Part shown: positions 32,469-42,657 of the stretch, piece by piece
Layout of the letters: every line of letters starts with the position of its first letter
Numbering within the stretch: the stretch's first letter is position 1
Origin: an uncultured Prevotellaceae bacterium
GTDB taxonomy: Bacteria > Bacteroidota > Bacteroidia > Bacteroidales > Muribaculaceae
DNA: 52,081 bases
NCBI GenBank assembly: GCA_900318255.1
Contig: ONJX01000043.1
Span: 1 to 52,081 of the forward strand
Reading direction: 5' to 3'
The notes under the pieces: generated by a model
The model's input: only the letters and a program-made list of their open reading frames with translations
Told to the model about the DNA's origin: nothing
The model's database searches: none
Program-made: the position numbers and the translations under genes

Positions 32469-34328
32469 ATGGCAACTTTTGAAGAATTAGGAGTGCGCGG
32501 CGACTTGCTGCGCGCTATTGAGATGATGGGCTACCAGAAACCCATGCCCATCCAGGAAATGGTGATTCCTCACTTGCTCAATGAGGATACCGACGTGGTG
32601 GGGCTGGCACAGACCGGCACCGGCAAGACGGCAGCCTTTGGCTTGCCCACGCTGCAACGCATCGACACCACATCGCTAGAGACCCAGGCACTGATTCTCG
32701 ACCCCACACGCGAGCTGTGCCTCCAAACTAAGACCGACCTTGAAGACTATTCCCGATATATCGATGGGCTGAGAATTGTGGCCCTCTATGGCGGAGCAAG
32801 CATCGAGTCGCAAATCCGTGAGGTGAAGCGTGGCGTGCAGGTTATAGTGGCAACGCCAGGACGCTTGCAGGATCTCATCAGGCGGGGAGTGGTGAAGCTC
32901 GACGCCGTGCGCACCGTTATCCTCGATGAGGCCGACGAGATGCTCAACATGGGCTTTATCGACGACATCAACAATATCTTGATTAATGTGCCCGATGAGC
33001 GCAAGATGCTGCTCTTCAGTGCCACTATGCCTCGTGAGATTGCTAATATCGCCAAGGACTTCATGCACAACCCCGTGGAGTTTGTTGCTGGCACTCGCAA
33101 TGAGGGCTCGGCCAATGTGCGCCACATCTATTATATGGTCAAGGCCAGCGACAAGTACCTGGCGCTCAAGCGCATCGTTGATTACCTGCCGCGCATCTAT
33201 GGCATCGTCTTTTGCCGCACCCGTGCCAGTGCGCAGGAGGTGGCATCGCAGCTCATCCAGGACGGCTATGACGCCGATGCCCTGCACGGCGACCTCTCGC
33301 AAGCTCAGCGCGATGCCGTGATGAAGAAGTTTCGTGAGCGCAACCTGCAGCTGCTGGTAGCTACCGACGTGGCGGCGCGTGGCCTCGACGTTAACGACCT
33401 CACACACATCATCAGCTACAGCCTCCCCGATGACAACGACATCTACAACCACCGCAGCGGGCGCACCGGGCGAGCCGGCAAGACAGGCATCTCCATTGCC
33501 ATCATCCACAGCCGTGAGCGAGGCAAGCTCAAGCAGATTGAGAAACAGATAGGCAAGGAGTTTGAGCGTAGAGAGGTGCCTAAGGCCGAGGAAATCATCG
33601 AGAAGCAGCTATTCAACCTCGCCGACCGCCTCGAGAACGTGGAGGTGCACGAGGAGGAGATAGCCCCCTACTTGCCCAACGTGCTCAAGAAGCTCTCGTG
33701 GCTCAGCGGGGAAGACGTGATCAAGCGCTTGCTTTCGCTGGAGTTTAACCGCATGCTTGACTACTACAAGAAGGCACCGGTGCTCGACATAGTGCCTGAG
33801 AAGAAAGAGCGCAAGCGTGGCGAGAAAAAGGAGCGCAAGCCCAATGGCGAGAAAGACCGGCGCACAGGCGAGGAGGGCTACGAGCGGGTGTTCATCAATG
33901 TGGGCAAGAGCCACGGCTTCTATGCCCCCGACCTCATTCGCATGATCAACGCCACCGAGGGTGGCAAGACGGTGGGAATAGGCCGCATCGACTTGCTGAC
34001 CAACTACTCGCTATTTGATGTGCGTCAAGGCGAGGCTCATAAAGTGATAAGCGCTCTGCGCAACAGCGAGTTCTATGGCAAACGCTTGCATCTTGAGATT
34101 GCCGATGCCACCAAGGACTATGCCTCTATCACCTATGAGGGCGAAGTGAAAAAGAACCGAGCCGAGCGCCGCCGCGAGAAATTCAAGGCGATGGAGCGCG
34201 AGCAGCGACGGCGCAACGAGCGCCGCACCCGGCGCGATGCCGAGCGAGGCTTCAAAAAACGCGGTGGTGGCGATGCCCCCGCCGGCAACTACGACAAGTT
34301 CATCAAGAAAGGAAAAAGAAAGAAGTAA
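32469..34328 (+). CDS. DEAD-box ATP-dependent RNA helicase (DeaD/CsdA-like)
   Basis: 619 residues. Core motifs in order: Q motif (YQKPMPIQ), I AQTGTGKTAAF, Ia PTRELC, II DEADEML, III SATMP, IV/V (FCRTRA, ATDVAARGLD), VI HRSGRTGRAGK. After the core, a dimerisation-like segment is followed by a DbpA/CsdA-type RNA-binding domain (ERVFINVGKSHGFYAPDLIRMI to HLEIAD, about 475-555) and a highly basic Arg/Lys tail. The layout is that of cold-shock/ribosome-assembly helicases. A 16-bp stem-loop separates it from the convergent valS. Confidence 0.95.
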   Translation: MATFEELGVRGDLLRAIEMMGYQKPMPIQEMVIPHLLNEDTDVVGLAQTGTGKTAAFGLPTLQRIDTTSLETQALILDPTRELCLQTKTDLEDYSRYIDGLRIVALYGGASIESQIREVKRGVQVIVATPGRLQDLIRRGVVKLDAVRTVILDEADEMLNMGFIDDINNILINVPDERKMLLFSATMPREIANIAKDFMHNPVEFVAGTRNEGSANVRHIYYMVKASDKYLALKRIVDYLPRIYGIVFCRTRASAQEVASQLIQDGYDADALHGDLSQAQRDAVMKKFRERNLQLLVATDVAARGLDVNDLTHIISYSLPDDNDIYNHRSGRTGRAGKTGISIAIIHSRERGKLKQIEKQIGKEFERREVPKAEEIIEKQLFNLADRLENVEVHEEEIAPYLPNVLKKLSWLSGEDVIKRLLSLEFNRMLDYYKKAPVLDIVPEKKERKRGEKKERKPNGEKDRRTGEEGYERVFINVGKSHGFYAPDLIRMINATEGGKTVGIGRIDLLTNYSLFDVRQGEAHKVISALRNSEFYGKRLHLEIADATKDYASITYEGEVKKNRAERRREKFKAMEREQRRRNERRTRRDAERGFKKRGGGDAPAGNYDKFIKKGKRKK

Positions 34329-34346
34329 AACTTATTTTTGATAATA

Positions 34347-34382
34347 ACAGCATCGGCAGCGATAATTCGCTGCCGATGCTGT
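34347..34382. terminator. Perfect 16-bp stem-loop between the helicase gene and valS
   Basis: ACAGCATCGGCAGCGA, loop TAAT, exact complement. Four T plus a G precede it but no strong T-run follows on the plus strand; on the minus strand the CAAAAATAAG side supplies TTATTTTTG, so it may serve either gene. Confidence 0.65.
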
Positions 34383-34387
34383 TGCTT

Positions 34388-34430
34388 CTAGTAAATCTAG
34401 AACTTCTAGAGCTTCTATAATTTCTAGAAA
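34388..34430. repeat. Cluster of TCTAGA-type short repeats after valS
   Basis: CTAGTAAATCTAGAACTTC then TAGAGCTTCTATAATTTCTAGAA, lying just 3' of valS, like the cluster 3' of pepD at 24425-24480. Confidence 0.7.
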
Positions 34431-34436
34431 GTGGTT

Positions 34437-37133
<2,697 letters not shown>

Positions 37134-37173
37134 ATAATATATAATAATGTAGATTAAAGATTTTTTCAAACTG

Positions 37174-37181
37174 CAAAGATA
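37174..37181 (-). promoter_or_regulatory. -7 box of valS
   Basis: TATCTTTG on the minus strand, about 40 bp before the ATG at 37133; no T-box leader is visible. Confidence 0.6.
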
Positions 37182-37284
37182 GTAAAAATTATTCACAATG
37201 CACGAATTCATATTGCATATTGAACAATAATTGATAAAATAATATTTTAACAAAACAAAATGAGTGATTGTGGAAAAAAATGAC

Positions 37285-37292
37285 TAAATTTG
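37285..37292 (+). promoter_or_regulatory. -7 box of the AAA/CYTH gene
   Basis: TAAATTTG followed by CG, 61 bp before the ATG at 37354. The nearest TTG (37268-37270) is only 14 bp upstream, closer than usual. Confidence 0.5.
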
Positions 37293-37353
37293 CGTTTTAA
37301 TTTTAATGATGTTACTCACAATCGTGCCTTAACGATTACATTTCAAGTGATTT

Positions 37354-38445
37354 ATGAGCAAAATAACCAAAGTCGTGTTGACTGGCGGGCCATGTGCCGG
37401 AAAAACTACCGCTCTAGCCAAAGTGGTTGAGCATTTCTCAAATTTGGGTTATCAGGTTTATACTGTTCCCGAAGTGCCCACCATGTTTGCTGTGGGAGGT
37501 GTTGACTACCTCACTAAAAACCAGTCGCTCTTTTACCAAGCCGAGAAATCCACACTACAACTGCAACTAGAGATTGAGGACCAGTTTGCTGCAATAGCCA
37601 GTGAGAGCGAGAAACCTGTGCTGCTAGTGTGCGACCGTGGCACGATGGACATATCGGTGTATCTAACCCCCGAGACCTGGCAGGCTATCACCCAGGAGGT
37701 TGACATCCCCATCGACAAGTTGCGCGACTCACGCTATGATGCTGTGCTTCACCTGGTCACCGCTGCCGACGGTGCTGCCGAGTTCTACACCACGAGCAAC
37801 AATGAGGCTCGCACCGAGGGCGTGGAGCTTGCTTGCACTCTCGACAAGAAGCTGCGCGGTGCTTGGACTGGTCACCCACACTTGCGCGTGATAAGCAACA
37901 GTGAGAACTTCGAGAACAAGATACGCCGCGTGCTGCGCGAGATTTCTAAGGTGCTAGGCATTCCTGAACCCATTGAGAACGAGCGCAAGTTTATGGTTGA
38001 GCTCATAGGTGATATTCCCAACGCCATCGAGACCGACATTGTTCAGACCTATCTCATGAGCGAGCCGGGCACTGTGGTGCGCCTGCGCAAGCGCACGATG
38101 CAGGGCAAGTTTGTGTATCTGCAAACCACCACCAAGACCGTGGGCGAGAACGAGCGCATCGAGACCGAGCGTAACATCAGTTACAACCAGTATATGAGCA
38201 TGATGGCGATGGCCGACCCCACCCGCCAGTCTATTCACAAGATTCGCAAGAGTTTCATTTGGGAGGGACAATACTACGAGCTAGATCAGTTCATCGACCC
38301 CGACCCAGGCTTCAGCGTCCTCGAGATGGACAGCGAGCAAGGCGAGGAGCCTAAGTTTCCACCATTCATCAAGGTTATTAAGGATGTGACTGGCAATGCC
38401 AAGTATTATAACATCAACCTCGCTGTCAAGACCCTATATGACTAA
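37354..38445 (+). CDS. P-loop ATPase (AAA_28) fused to a CYTH-like domain (TTD14-like)
   Basis: 363 residues. Residues 1-190: a P-loop NTPase with Walker A TGGPCAGKTTALAKV (about 10-24), VPEVPTMF, and VLLVCDRGTMDIS as Walker B-like acidic strand. Residues about 208-360: a CYTH/triphosphate-tunnel domain beginning ENERKFMVEL (the ExExK signature), then VVRLRKR, QTTTKT, IETERNIS and YYELDQF, providing alternating charged strands. The two-domain order is that of animal TTD14 and its bacterial relatives. CYTH domains handle triphosphorylated ligands; the N-terminal half resembles nucleotide kinases, so a nucleotide or polyphosphate substrate is plausible but unproven. Single gene, own promoter, strong terminator. 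Confidence 0.82.
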   Translation: MSKITKVVLTGGPCAGKTTALAKVVEHFSNLGYQVYTVPEVPTMFAVGGVDYLTKNQSLFYQAEKSTLQLQLEIEDQFAAIASESEKPVLLVCDRGTMDISVYLTPETWQAITQEVDIPIDKLRDSRYDAVLHLVTAADGAAEFYTTSNNEARTEGVELACTLDKKLRGAWTGHPHLRVISNSENFENKIRRVLREISKVLGIPEPIENERKFMVELIGDIPNAIETDIVQTYLMSEPGTVVRLRKRTMQGKFVYLQTTTKTVGENERIETERNISYNQYMSMMAMADPTRQSIHKIRKSFIWEGQYYELDQFIDPDPGFSVLEMDSEQGEEPKFPPFIKVIKDVTGNAKYYNINLAVKTLYD

Positions 38446-38476
38446 TGCATAATTCACAAGGCATAATGATGCACAT

Positions 38477-38509
38477 AAAATCACCACATGCTCTTTTGTG
38501 GTGATTTTT
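38477..38509. terminator. Intrinsic terminator after the AAA/CYTH gene, possibly bidirectional
   Basis: AAAATCACCACA (38477-38488) pairs with TGTGGTGATTTTT (38497-38509). The A-run on the left arm gives a T-run on the minus strand too, so it could also end transcripts from the convergent gene at 38670. Confidence 0.85.
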
Positions 38510-38519
38510 GTATGTTTTT

Positions 38520-38689
38520 AGGTGGGTTCTATAAATTAATTGAGATGGATTTTGAATTTATGTCGAGCAGGTTTTTATTCAAAGTTGAAGAATAGTAGCG
38601 GGCTACATTTCAAGATAAAAAGATGCCGCCAGAAAACAAAATACAACCAGAACATCTTTTTGCTTTTTCTTAATTTATAGAATCCACCT
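38520..38689. mobile_element. MITE copy 1 (170 bp)
   Basis: Terminal inverted repeats AGGTGGGTTCTATAAATTAA (38520-38539) and, reversed, AGGTGGATTCTATAAATTAA (38670-38689), 19 of 20 matching. A second copy with about 85-90% identity is at 39867-40043. The inside (GAGATGGATTTTGAATTTAT..., GTAGCGGGCTACATTTCAA) has no gene. A possible TTTA duplication flanks GGTGG...CCACC. The right end runs into the coding end of the ATP-grasp-like gene. Confidence 0.8.
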
Positions 38690-39863
38690 TTACTTCAAGC
38701 ACTGCCCGGTAGAGGGCGGTGGTGCTTGGGGGAGTGAGTTGTAAAGTGCCGGCGACAAGCCGTCCATTCTCGACAACCGCATCTTGTGATTGTGGCCACG
38801 GGGATTGGCTTGAAGAGCGCTGTTCTATGCGGAAGACTGCTCCTGTGTCCGTGGCAAGCATCGTGTCGCCTATCACACTGGTTATTGCCCCCATCGTTGG
38901 GCGCAGGTTCAGCTCCACGCATGGATTAATGCCTATTTCATTATCGTCTCCCTTAGATTGCGCATTAAATAATAGCATGTCAACACCCAGCCATCCCTGA
39001 TAGTGAGGTGCTATCATCTCATCCAGCACCCGAGTTAGGGCAACTTCCACTTCGTCGAAATGAGGATATAAAGCCACAATTTTGTCTTTTAAAACCTTGT
39101 TGGGTGCCACCTCGCCATGATCATACTGGCTGTGACTGTCGGTGGTGAAATGCGAGTAACCTTTAACGGTCGTCTTCCCGTTTTTGCAATAAAACTCCAC
39201 TGCAATATCCATCACCTTGTCGAGGCCTTGCTCACACAGCAATGACCCTTGACGCTTGAGTGAGCCACGGCACCACTGCTCAAAGTCGGGCGACACGCCA
39301 TTAATAGTGTGGTAGATGCCGCGGCCACTGCTCGACCACGGGGTCTTGATGAAGCAGTTGCCATGGCGGCTCACAAAGTTGAGCACCTCGTCGTCAAGAG
39401 CCAGCTCCACAGGCATGGGGCACAACTGCTTGCCCAGCAGCTCCCTGAGGCGCAGGTGAATGAGTACCGACACACGGCGGTGCGAGAGTCCACGCAGGTG
39501 ATAAATCTGTTCTTTTGTGGGAAGGCACTGGCTCGACACTCCCCACTTGATGAGGCGTCGTCGCAAGTCGAGGCACCATCCCCATGGCATGATTTGGTAA
39601 TCGGTGAATCGACGCAGCTCGTTGCGTTTAATGGCATGAACGCCTAGGCCAAAAGTGGAGTTTAGATGCTCCAGCCACTCGGCATCGAGCTCGCTGTCGG
39701 TTACCAGCAGCGAACCAGGCTCAGCAATGAATGCTGGCAGCACCGCTAGGTCGTGAGCCATGTGCATGGCAAATGGCGGCGCCACATAATTAATGCCACC
39801 AGTGGCCAGTGCCAAGTCGTTTTGAGGATTAAAGAGGTATATATGCTTGGTGCTAGGCATCAT
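38670..39863 (-). CDS. ATP-grasp-like protein of unknown function
   Basis: 397 residues, conserved in Bacteroidales to my knowledge. It opens MMPSTKHIYLFNPQNDLALATGG; the middle has FIKTPWSSSGRGIYHT (about 190-205), which looks like the ATP-grasp lysine and Gly-rich loop, and near the end CVELNLRPTMG, like the metal-binding E-x-N pair. It may be a carboxylate-amine ligase; the substrate is unknown. The last residues VDSIN and the TAA are encoded by MITE copy 1, so the native C-terminus may have been altered. MITE copy 2 ends 3 bp upstream of the ATG at 39863, so the promoter must lie within or beyond that element. A second ATG directly follows the first. Confidence 0.78.
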   Translation of the reverse strand: MMPSTKHIYLFNPQNDLALATGGINYVAPPFAMHMAHDLAVLPAFIAEPGSLLVTDSELDAEWLEHLNSTFGLGVHAIKRNELRRFTDYQIMPWGWCLDLRRRLIKWGVSSQCLPTKEQIYHLRGLSHRRVSVLIHLRLRELLGKQLCPMPVELALDDEVLNFVSRHGNCFIKTPWSSSGRGIYHTINGVSPDFEQWCRGSLKRQGSLLCEQGLDKVMDIAVEFYCKNGKTTVKGYSHFTTDSHSQYDHGEVAPNKVLKDKIVALYPHFDEVEVALTRVLDEMIAPHYQGWLGVDMLLFNAQSKGDDNEIGINPCVELNLRPTMGAITSVIGDTMLATDTGAVFRIEQRSSSQSPWPQSQDAVVENGRLVAGTLQLTPPSTTALYRAVLEVKVDSIN

Positions 39864-39866
39864 TTC

Positions 39867-40043
39867 AGGTGGGTTCTAGAAATTAATTGAGATGGATTTT
39901 GAATTTGTGTCGCGCAGGTTTTTATTCAAAGTTGAAGAATAGTAGCGGGCTACATTTCAATACTTTAAATAAAAAGATGCCGACAGAAAACAAAATACAA
40001 CCAAAACATTTTTTTAGCGTTTCTTAATTTTTAGAACCCACCT
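39867..40043. mobile_element. MITE copy 2 (177 bp)
   Basis: Terminal inverted repeats AGGTGGGTTCTAGAAATTAA and, reversed from 40043, AGGTGGGTTCTAAAAATTAA, 19 of 20 matching. Internal sequence matches copy 1 with a small insertion (TACTTTAAA). It fills nearly all the space between the ATP-grasp-like gene (3 bp before its start) and the DUF3298-type gene, whose last codons it encodes. Confidence 0.8.
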
Positions 40044-40866
40044 TTAGCTTTTTCCCGTAGGCAGTGAGCAGCCCTTTGGCTCGGAGTGTCTTAAGAGGCA
40101 CTGCCACTTCTATCTCACCATCGCAGAAAGGACCAATGGCATAGGGCGCGAACACAAACACCAGTTTGCCGTTTTTGACATAGAAATTCTCAATGCTCTC
40201 GGTAGTGATGTTCTCCCACCACTTAACGTCTTTGTCGCGCTTGTCATAGGCGGGAAGCATGCGAAGCAGCTTCTTAGGGCTAGTGACGATGTCCTTGAGG
40301 GTAATGTGCTTCTCTAGAGAGGCGTCAAAGGCATAATAGCCAGTGAAAAACATGTTGTGAGCGCCACCAAAGTAGCAGTCGTTGTATTCCTTGAAGAAGA
40401 CCAGATTGTCCACTACATGACTGAGCATGAGCTCTGTAGTCTCATACCAGCAGTTCATGGGGTTCTCCTCGCAGTCAATGCTGAGGGCACTGCCACATTC
40501 CTTCACATCATACTCTTGAGCCATGTTGTGCGAGCGCAGGCTTCGGTACACCCAGTCGCCAATGAAGTCGCGAAGCACACTCACATCGCTGGTGTAATAG
40601 GGAATAATATCGCGGTTGCTGCTGGCATAGAACACCGAGTCGAGCAGCAATTTGGTCAAGGCGCTAGATTCCTTGCCGTTGATGCTCACGGGCCAGTCGG
40701 CACTGACCGCCATTCTCATCTTGTAGCCCAGCGCCTGTGGGTCGTCTTTCTCAAGAAAAATAACAGAGTCGCTAACCTCAAAATGCTGGGTTTTCACTTT
40801 CGTTGCGCCTTGGGCGCACAGAGCAACTAACACAAATGCGATAATAAATATTTTTTTCATAGCCAT
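40024..40866 (-). CDS. Secreted DUF3298/RsiV-type protein
   Basis: 280 residues with a signal peptide (MAMKKIFIIAFVLVALCAQGA). The C-terminal half matches DUF3298: YFGGAHNMFFTGYYAFD, then ITLKDIV, and the closing APYAIGPFCDGEIEVAVPL; the N-terminal half is the companion DUF4163-like region. The family includes the extracytoplasmic part of RsiV, which binds lysozyme, but free secreted members in Bacteroidetes have no known role. Start at 40866 or at the in-frame ATG at 40860. The last residues (GSKN) and stop come from MITE copy 2. Confidence 0.82.
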   Translation of the reverse strand: MAMKKIFIIAFVLVALCAQGATKVKTQHFEVSDSVIFLEKDDPQALGYKMRMAVSADWPVSINGKESSALTKLLLDSVFYASSNRDIIPYYTSDVSVLRDFIGDWVYRSLRSHNMAQEYDVKECGSALSIDCEENPMNCWYETTELMLSHVVDNLVFFKEYNDCYFGGAHNMFFTGYYAFDASLEKHITLKDIVTSPKKLLRMLPAYDKRDKDVKWWENITTESIENFYVKNGKLVFVFAPYAIGPFCDGEIEVAVPLKTLRAKGLLTAYGKKLKVGSKN

Positions 40867-40885
40867 TAAGTGGTTTTAGTTTGCA

Positions 40886-40893
40886 CAAAAGTA
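40886..40893 (-). promoter_or_regulatory. -7 box of the DUF3298-type gene
   Basis: TACTTTTG on the minus strand, 19 bp before the ATG at 40866. Confidence 0.5.
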
Positions 40894-41041
40894 AGAAAAA
40901 TGTGAGAGAACAGCAAAAAAATCGCATAAAAAACACGAAAAGGTGGAATTTTTATCCACTAAAAATAGTCCAAAACACCACACAGGAGTTTTTGACTATT
41001 TTTTTTGACTTTTTTACCTTTTACACCTTGCATAATGTGGC

Positions 41042-41049
41042 TATCTTTG
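41042..41049 (+). promoter_or_regulatory. -7 box of the candidate small RNA
   Basis: TATCTTTG followed by CATCGC. It is about 200 bp before the next gene and has its own terminator downstream at 41117-41148. The -33 region is not consensus. Confidence 0.5.
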
Positions 41050-41054
41050 CATCG

Positions 41055-41148
41055 CATAATAATTAGGACAGCAATATTATATTGCACTTTTCTATACAGA
41101 TTCTATTCATAAATTTAAAGTCCCACTCGTGAGAGCCGGGCTTTTTTT
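41055..41148 (+). ncRNA. Candidate small RNA of about 90 nt
   Basis: The gap between the divergent genes holds a -7 box (41042-41049) and, about 65 bp on, an intrinsic terminator: AAAGTCC / GGGCTTT, inner CTC / GAG capped by a GTGA tetraloop (GNRA type), then seven T (41117-41148). A second promoter (41218-41225) serves the next gene, so this transcript looks independent. No open frame of note. I do not recognise the family. Confidence 0.5.
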
Positions 41149-41217
41149 ATTGCATACCCTTCCTAAAACATCTCCTAAAAACTGACAGCTAATAACTGCC
41201 AACTGCCAACTTTTTAC

Positions 41218-41225
41218 TACCTTTG
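41218..41225 (+). promoter_or_regulatory. -7 box of the DUF4105 gene
   Basis: TACCTTTG followed by CACC. Transcription would begin near 41232, which makes the GTG at 41235 nearly leaderless and the ATG at 41253 the likelier start. Confidence 0.6.
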
Positions 41226-41252
41226 CACCCATAAGTGAAAAATGACACATTT

Positions 41253-42458
41253 ATGACACAGTTTTTTAAATTTTTCATCATAATTATTGCCTCGCTACTT
41301 GCTGTGTCGATACCAGCGCATGCACAAAGCGACGGTGCTCGCTCCAGCAGCACATCGGCCACTAGCGACAGCATTGAGGTGAGCCTTATCACATTCTATC
41401 CTGGTGATGAGATTTTTGAGGTGTTTGGGCACTCCGAGATTTTGGTTGCCAGCGGTAAGAAGGTCTATTTCTTTAATTATGGAGTGTTTGACTTCAACTC
41501 GCCAAATTTCCTTGGGCGTTACATCATGGGTGAGACCGACTACATGTGTGCCATCATGCCGCCTAGCATGGATGGTGGCATCAAGCCAGGTCGCAAGATG
41601 ATAAAGCAAGACCTCAACCTCACCCCCGAGCAGGCGCAACATGTGCTCTACATGCTCTTGACCAACGCCAGGCAAGAGAACTGCGTGTATCGCTACCGCC
41701 ACTTTAGCGACAACTGCTCCACCCGTCCGCGTGACATCATCGAGAAGGCGCTAGGCCATGAGATAGATTACTCCAAGTGCGACTATGTGGTGGGCAAAAC
41801 GCTGCGGCAAGTCATGGCGCACTACACGCGCAACTATCCCTGGGAGCAGTTTGGCATAGACCTGGCACTAGGGGCAGCTTGCGACACTGTGGTGGAGGCG
41901 CGCACACAAACCTTCGTGCCCCTGTTCCTGATGAATGCCCTAGGCACAGTGCAGGTAGATAACGGCAATGGTCCAGAAAACCTGGTGAAAGCCACCACAG
42001 TGGTGATGCCTGGCGACGACAATGGCTTGGTGCTGCCGCCCACACCATGGTATCTTCATCCACTCACTATAGCTGTCGCACTGCTGATGGTGACGGCACT
42101 TATAGCCTATAGGGACTGGCGCCGCCACAAGGTGTCGCGATGGTTCGACACACTGATGTTCACGGTTGCTGGCCTGGCGGGATGTGTCATCTTCTTTGTG
42201 GAATTCATTTCCACACATGAAGCTGTGCTTCCCAACTATAACATACTGTGGCTGCACCCACTGCTGCTGGCACTCGCCATCTTGCCATGGATAAAAAAGG
42301 GCGCTAAAGTGCTGCGATGGGCACACTGGCTCAACATCGCACTCATTGCAACGATTGCCGTTGTGTGGCTCAGTGGCTTGCAGGTGGCTAATGCCGCTTT
42401 CTACCCTCTCGTGGCCTCGTTGCTGCTGCGCTCGCTAGTGAATGTGGCAAAGCGGTGA
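41253..42458 (+). CDS. DUF4105 (Lnb-type) exported membrane protein
   Basis: 401 residues from the ATG at 41253; an in-frame GTG at 41235 would add six residues. Signal peptide or anchor (FFKFFIIIIASLLAVSIPAHAQ), then an extracytoplasmic DUF4105 domain (about 45-270): VSLITFYPGDEIFEVFGHSEI, FFNYGVFDFNSPNF and YRYRHFSDNCSTRPRD. The conserved His (FGHSEI) and Cys (DNCST) are the expected catalytic pair of Lnb-type lipoprotein N-acyltransferases, so lipoprotein maturation is a possible role. The last 150 residues form four membrane helices. It sits 199 bp before secA; a shared theme of protein export is possible but unproven. Confidence 0.83.
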   Translation: MTQFFKFFIIIIASLLAVSIPAHAQSDGARSSSTSATSDSIEVSLITFYPGDEIFEVFGHSEILVASGKKVYFFNYGVFDFNSPNFLGRYIMGETDYMCAIMPPSMDGGIKPGRKMIKQDLNLTPEQAQHVLYMLLTNARQENCVYRYRHFSDNCSTRPRDIIEKALGHEIDYSKCDYVVGKTLRQVMAHYTRNYPWEQFGIDLALGAACDTVVEARTQTFVPLFLMNALGTVQVDNGNGPENLVKATTVVMPGDDNGLVLPPTPWYLHPLTIAVALLMVTALIAYRDWRRHKVSRWFDTLMFTVAGLAGCVIFFVEFISTHEAVLPNYNILWLHPLLLALAILPWIKKGAKVLRWAHWLNIALIATIAVVWLSGLQVANAAFYPLVASLLLRSLVNVAKR

Positions 42459-42572
42459 CACAAGCGTCACTTGGTAAGGCTGTCCTAAATATTGCCGCAC
42501 AAAGTTGTTACACTCAAAGCATTGGTGTAAAAAAATGTGACTAGTGATAACCGATAACTGAAAACTTTTTAG

Positions 42573-42580
42573 TATCTTTG
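42573..42580 (+). promoter_or_regulatory. Housekeeping-type -7 box before secA
   Basis: TATCTTTG followed by CAAC, 77 bp before the secA ATG. It lies just upstream of a sigma54-type element, giving secA two possible promoters. Confidence 0.55.
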
Positions 42581-42596
42581 CAACTTGTTATGGATT

Positions 42597-42612
42597 TGGC
42601 ACGTTTTTTGCT
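42597..42612 (+). promoter_or_regulatory. Sigma54-type (-24/-12) promoter before secA
   Basis: TGGCACGTTTTTTGCT: GG at 42598-42599 and GC at 42610-42611, exactly 10 bp apart. It differs from the panD element (6537-6552) at one base. Predicted start near 42623, 35 bp before the ATG at 42658, the same spacing as at panD. Confidence 0.6.
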
Positions 42613-42657
42613 GCAATATGTTTTCTACATTGTAAAAAAACACAATATTATAATAAT

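Noticed and set aside
37134..37253. N-terminal extension of valS by 40 codons
   Set aside because: The extension is AT-rich, overlaps the -7 box at 37174-37181 and does not resemble ValS N-termini.
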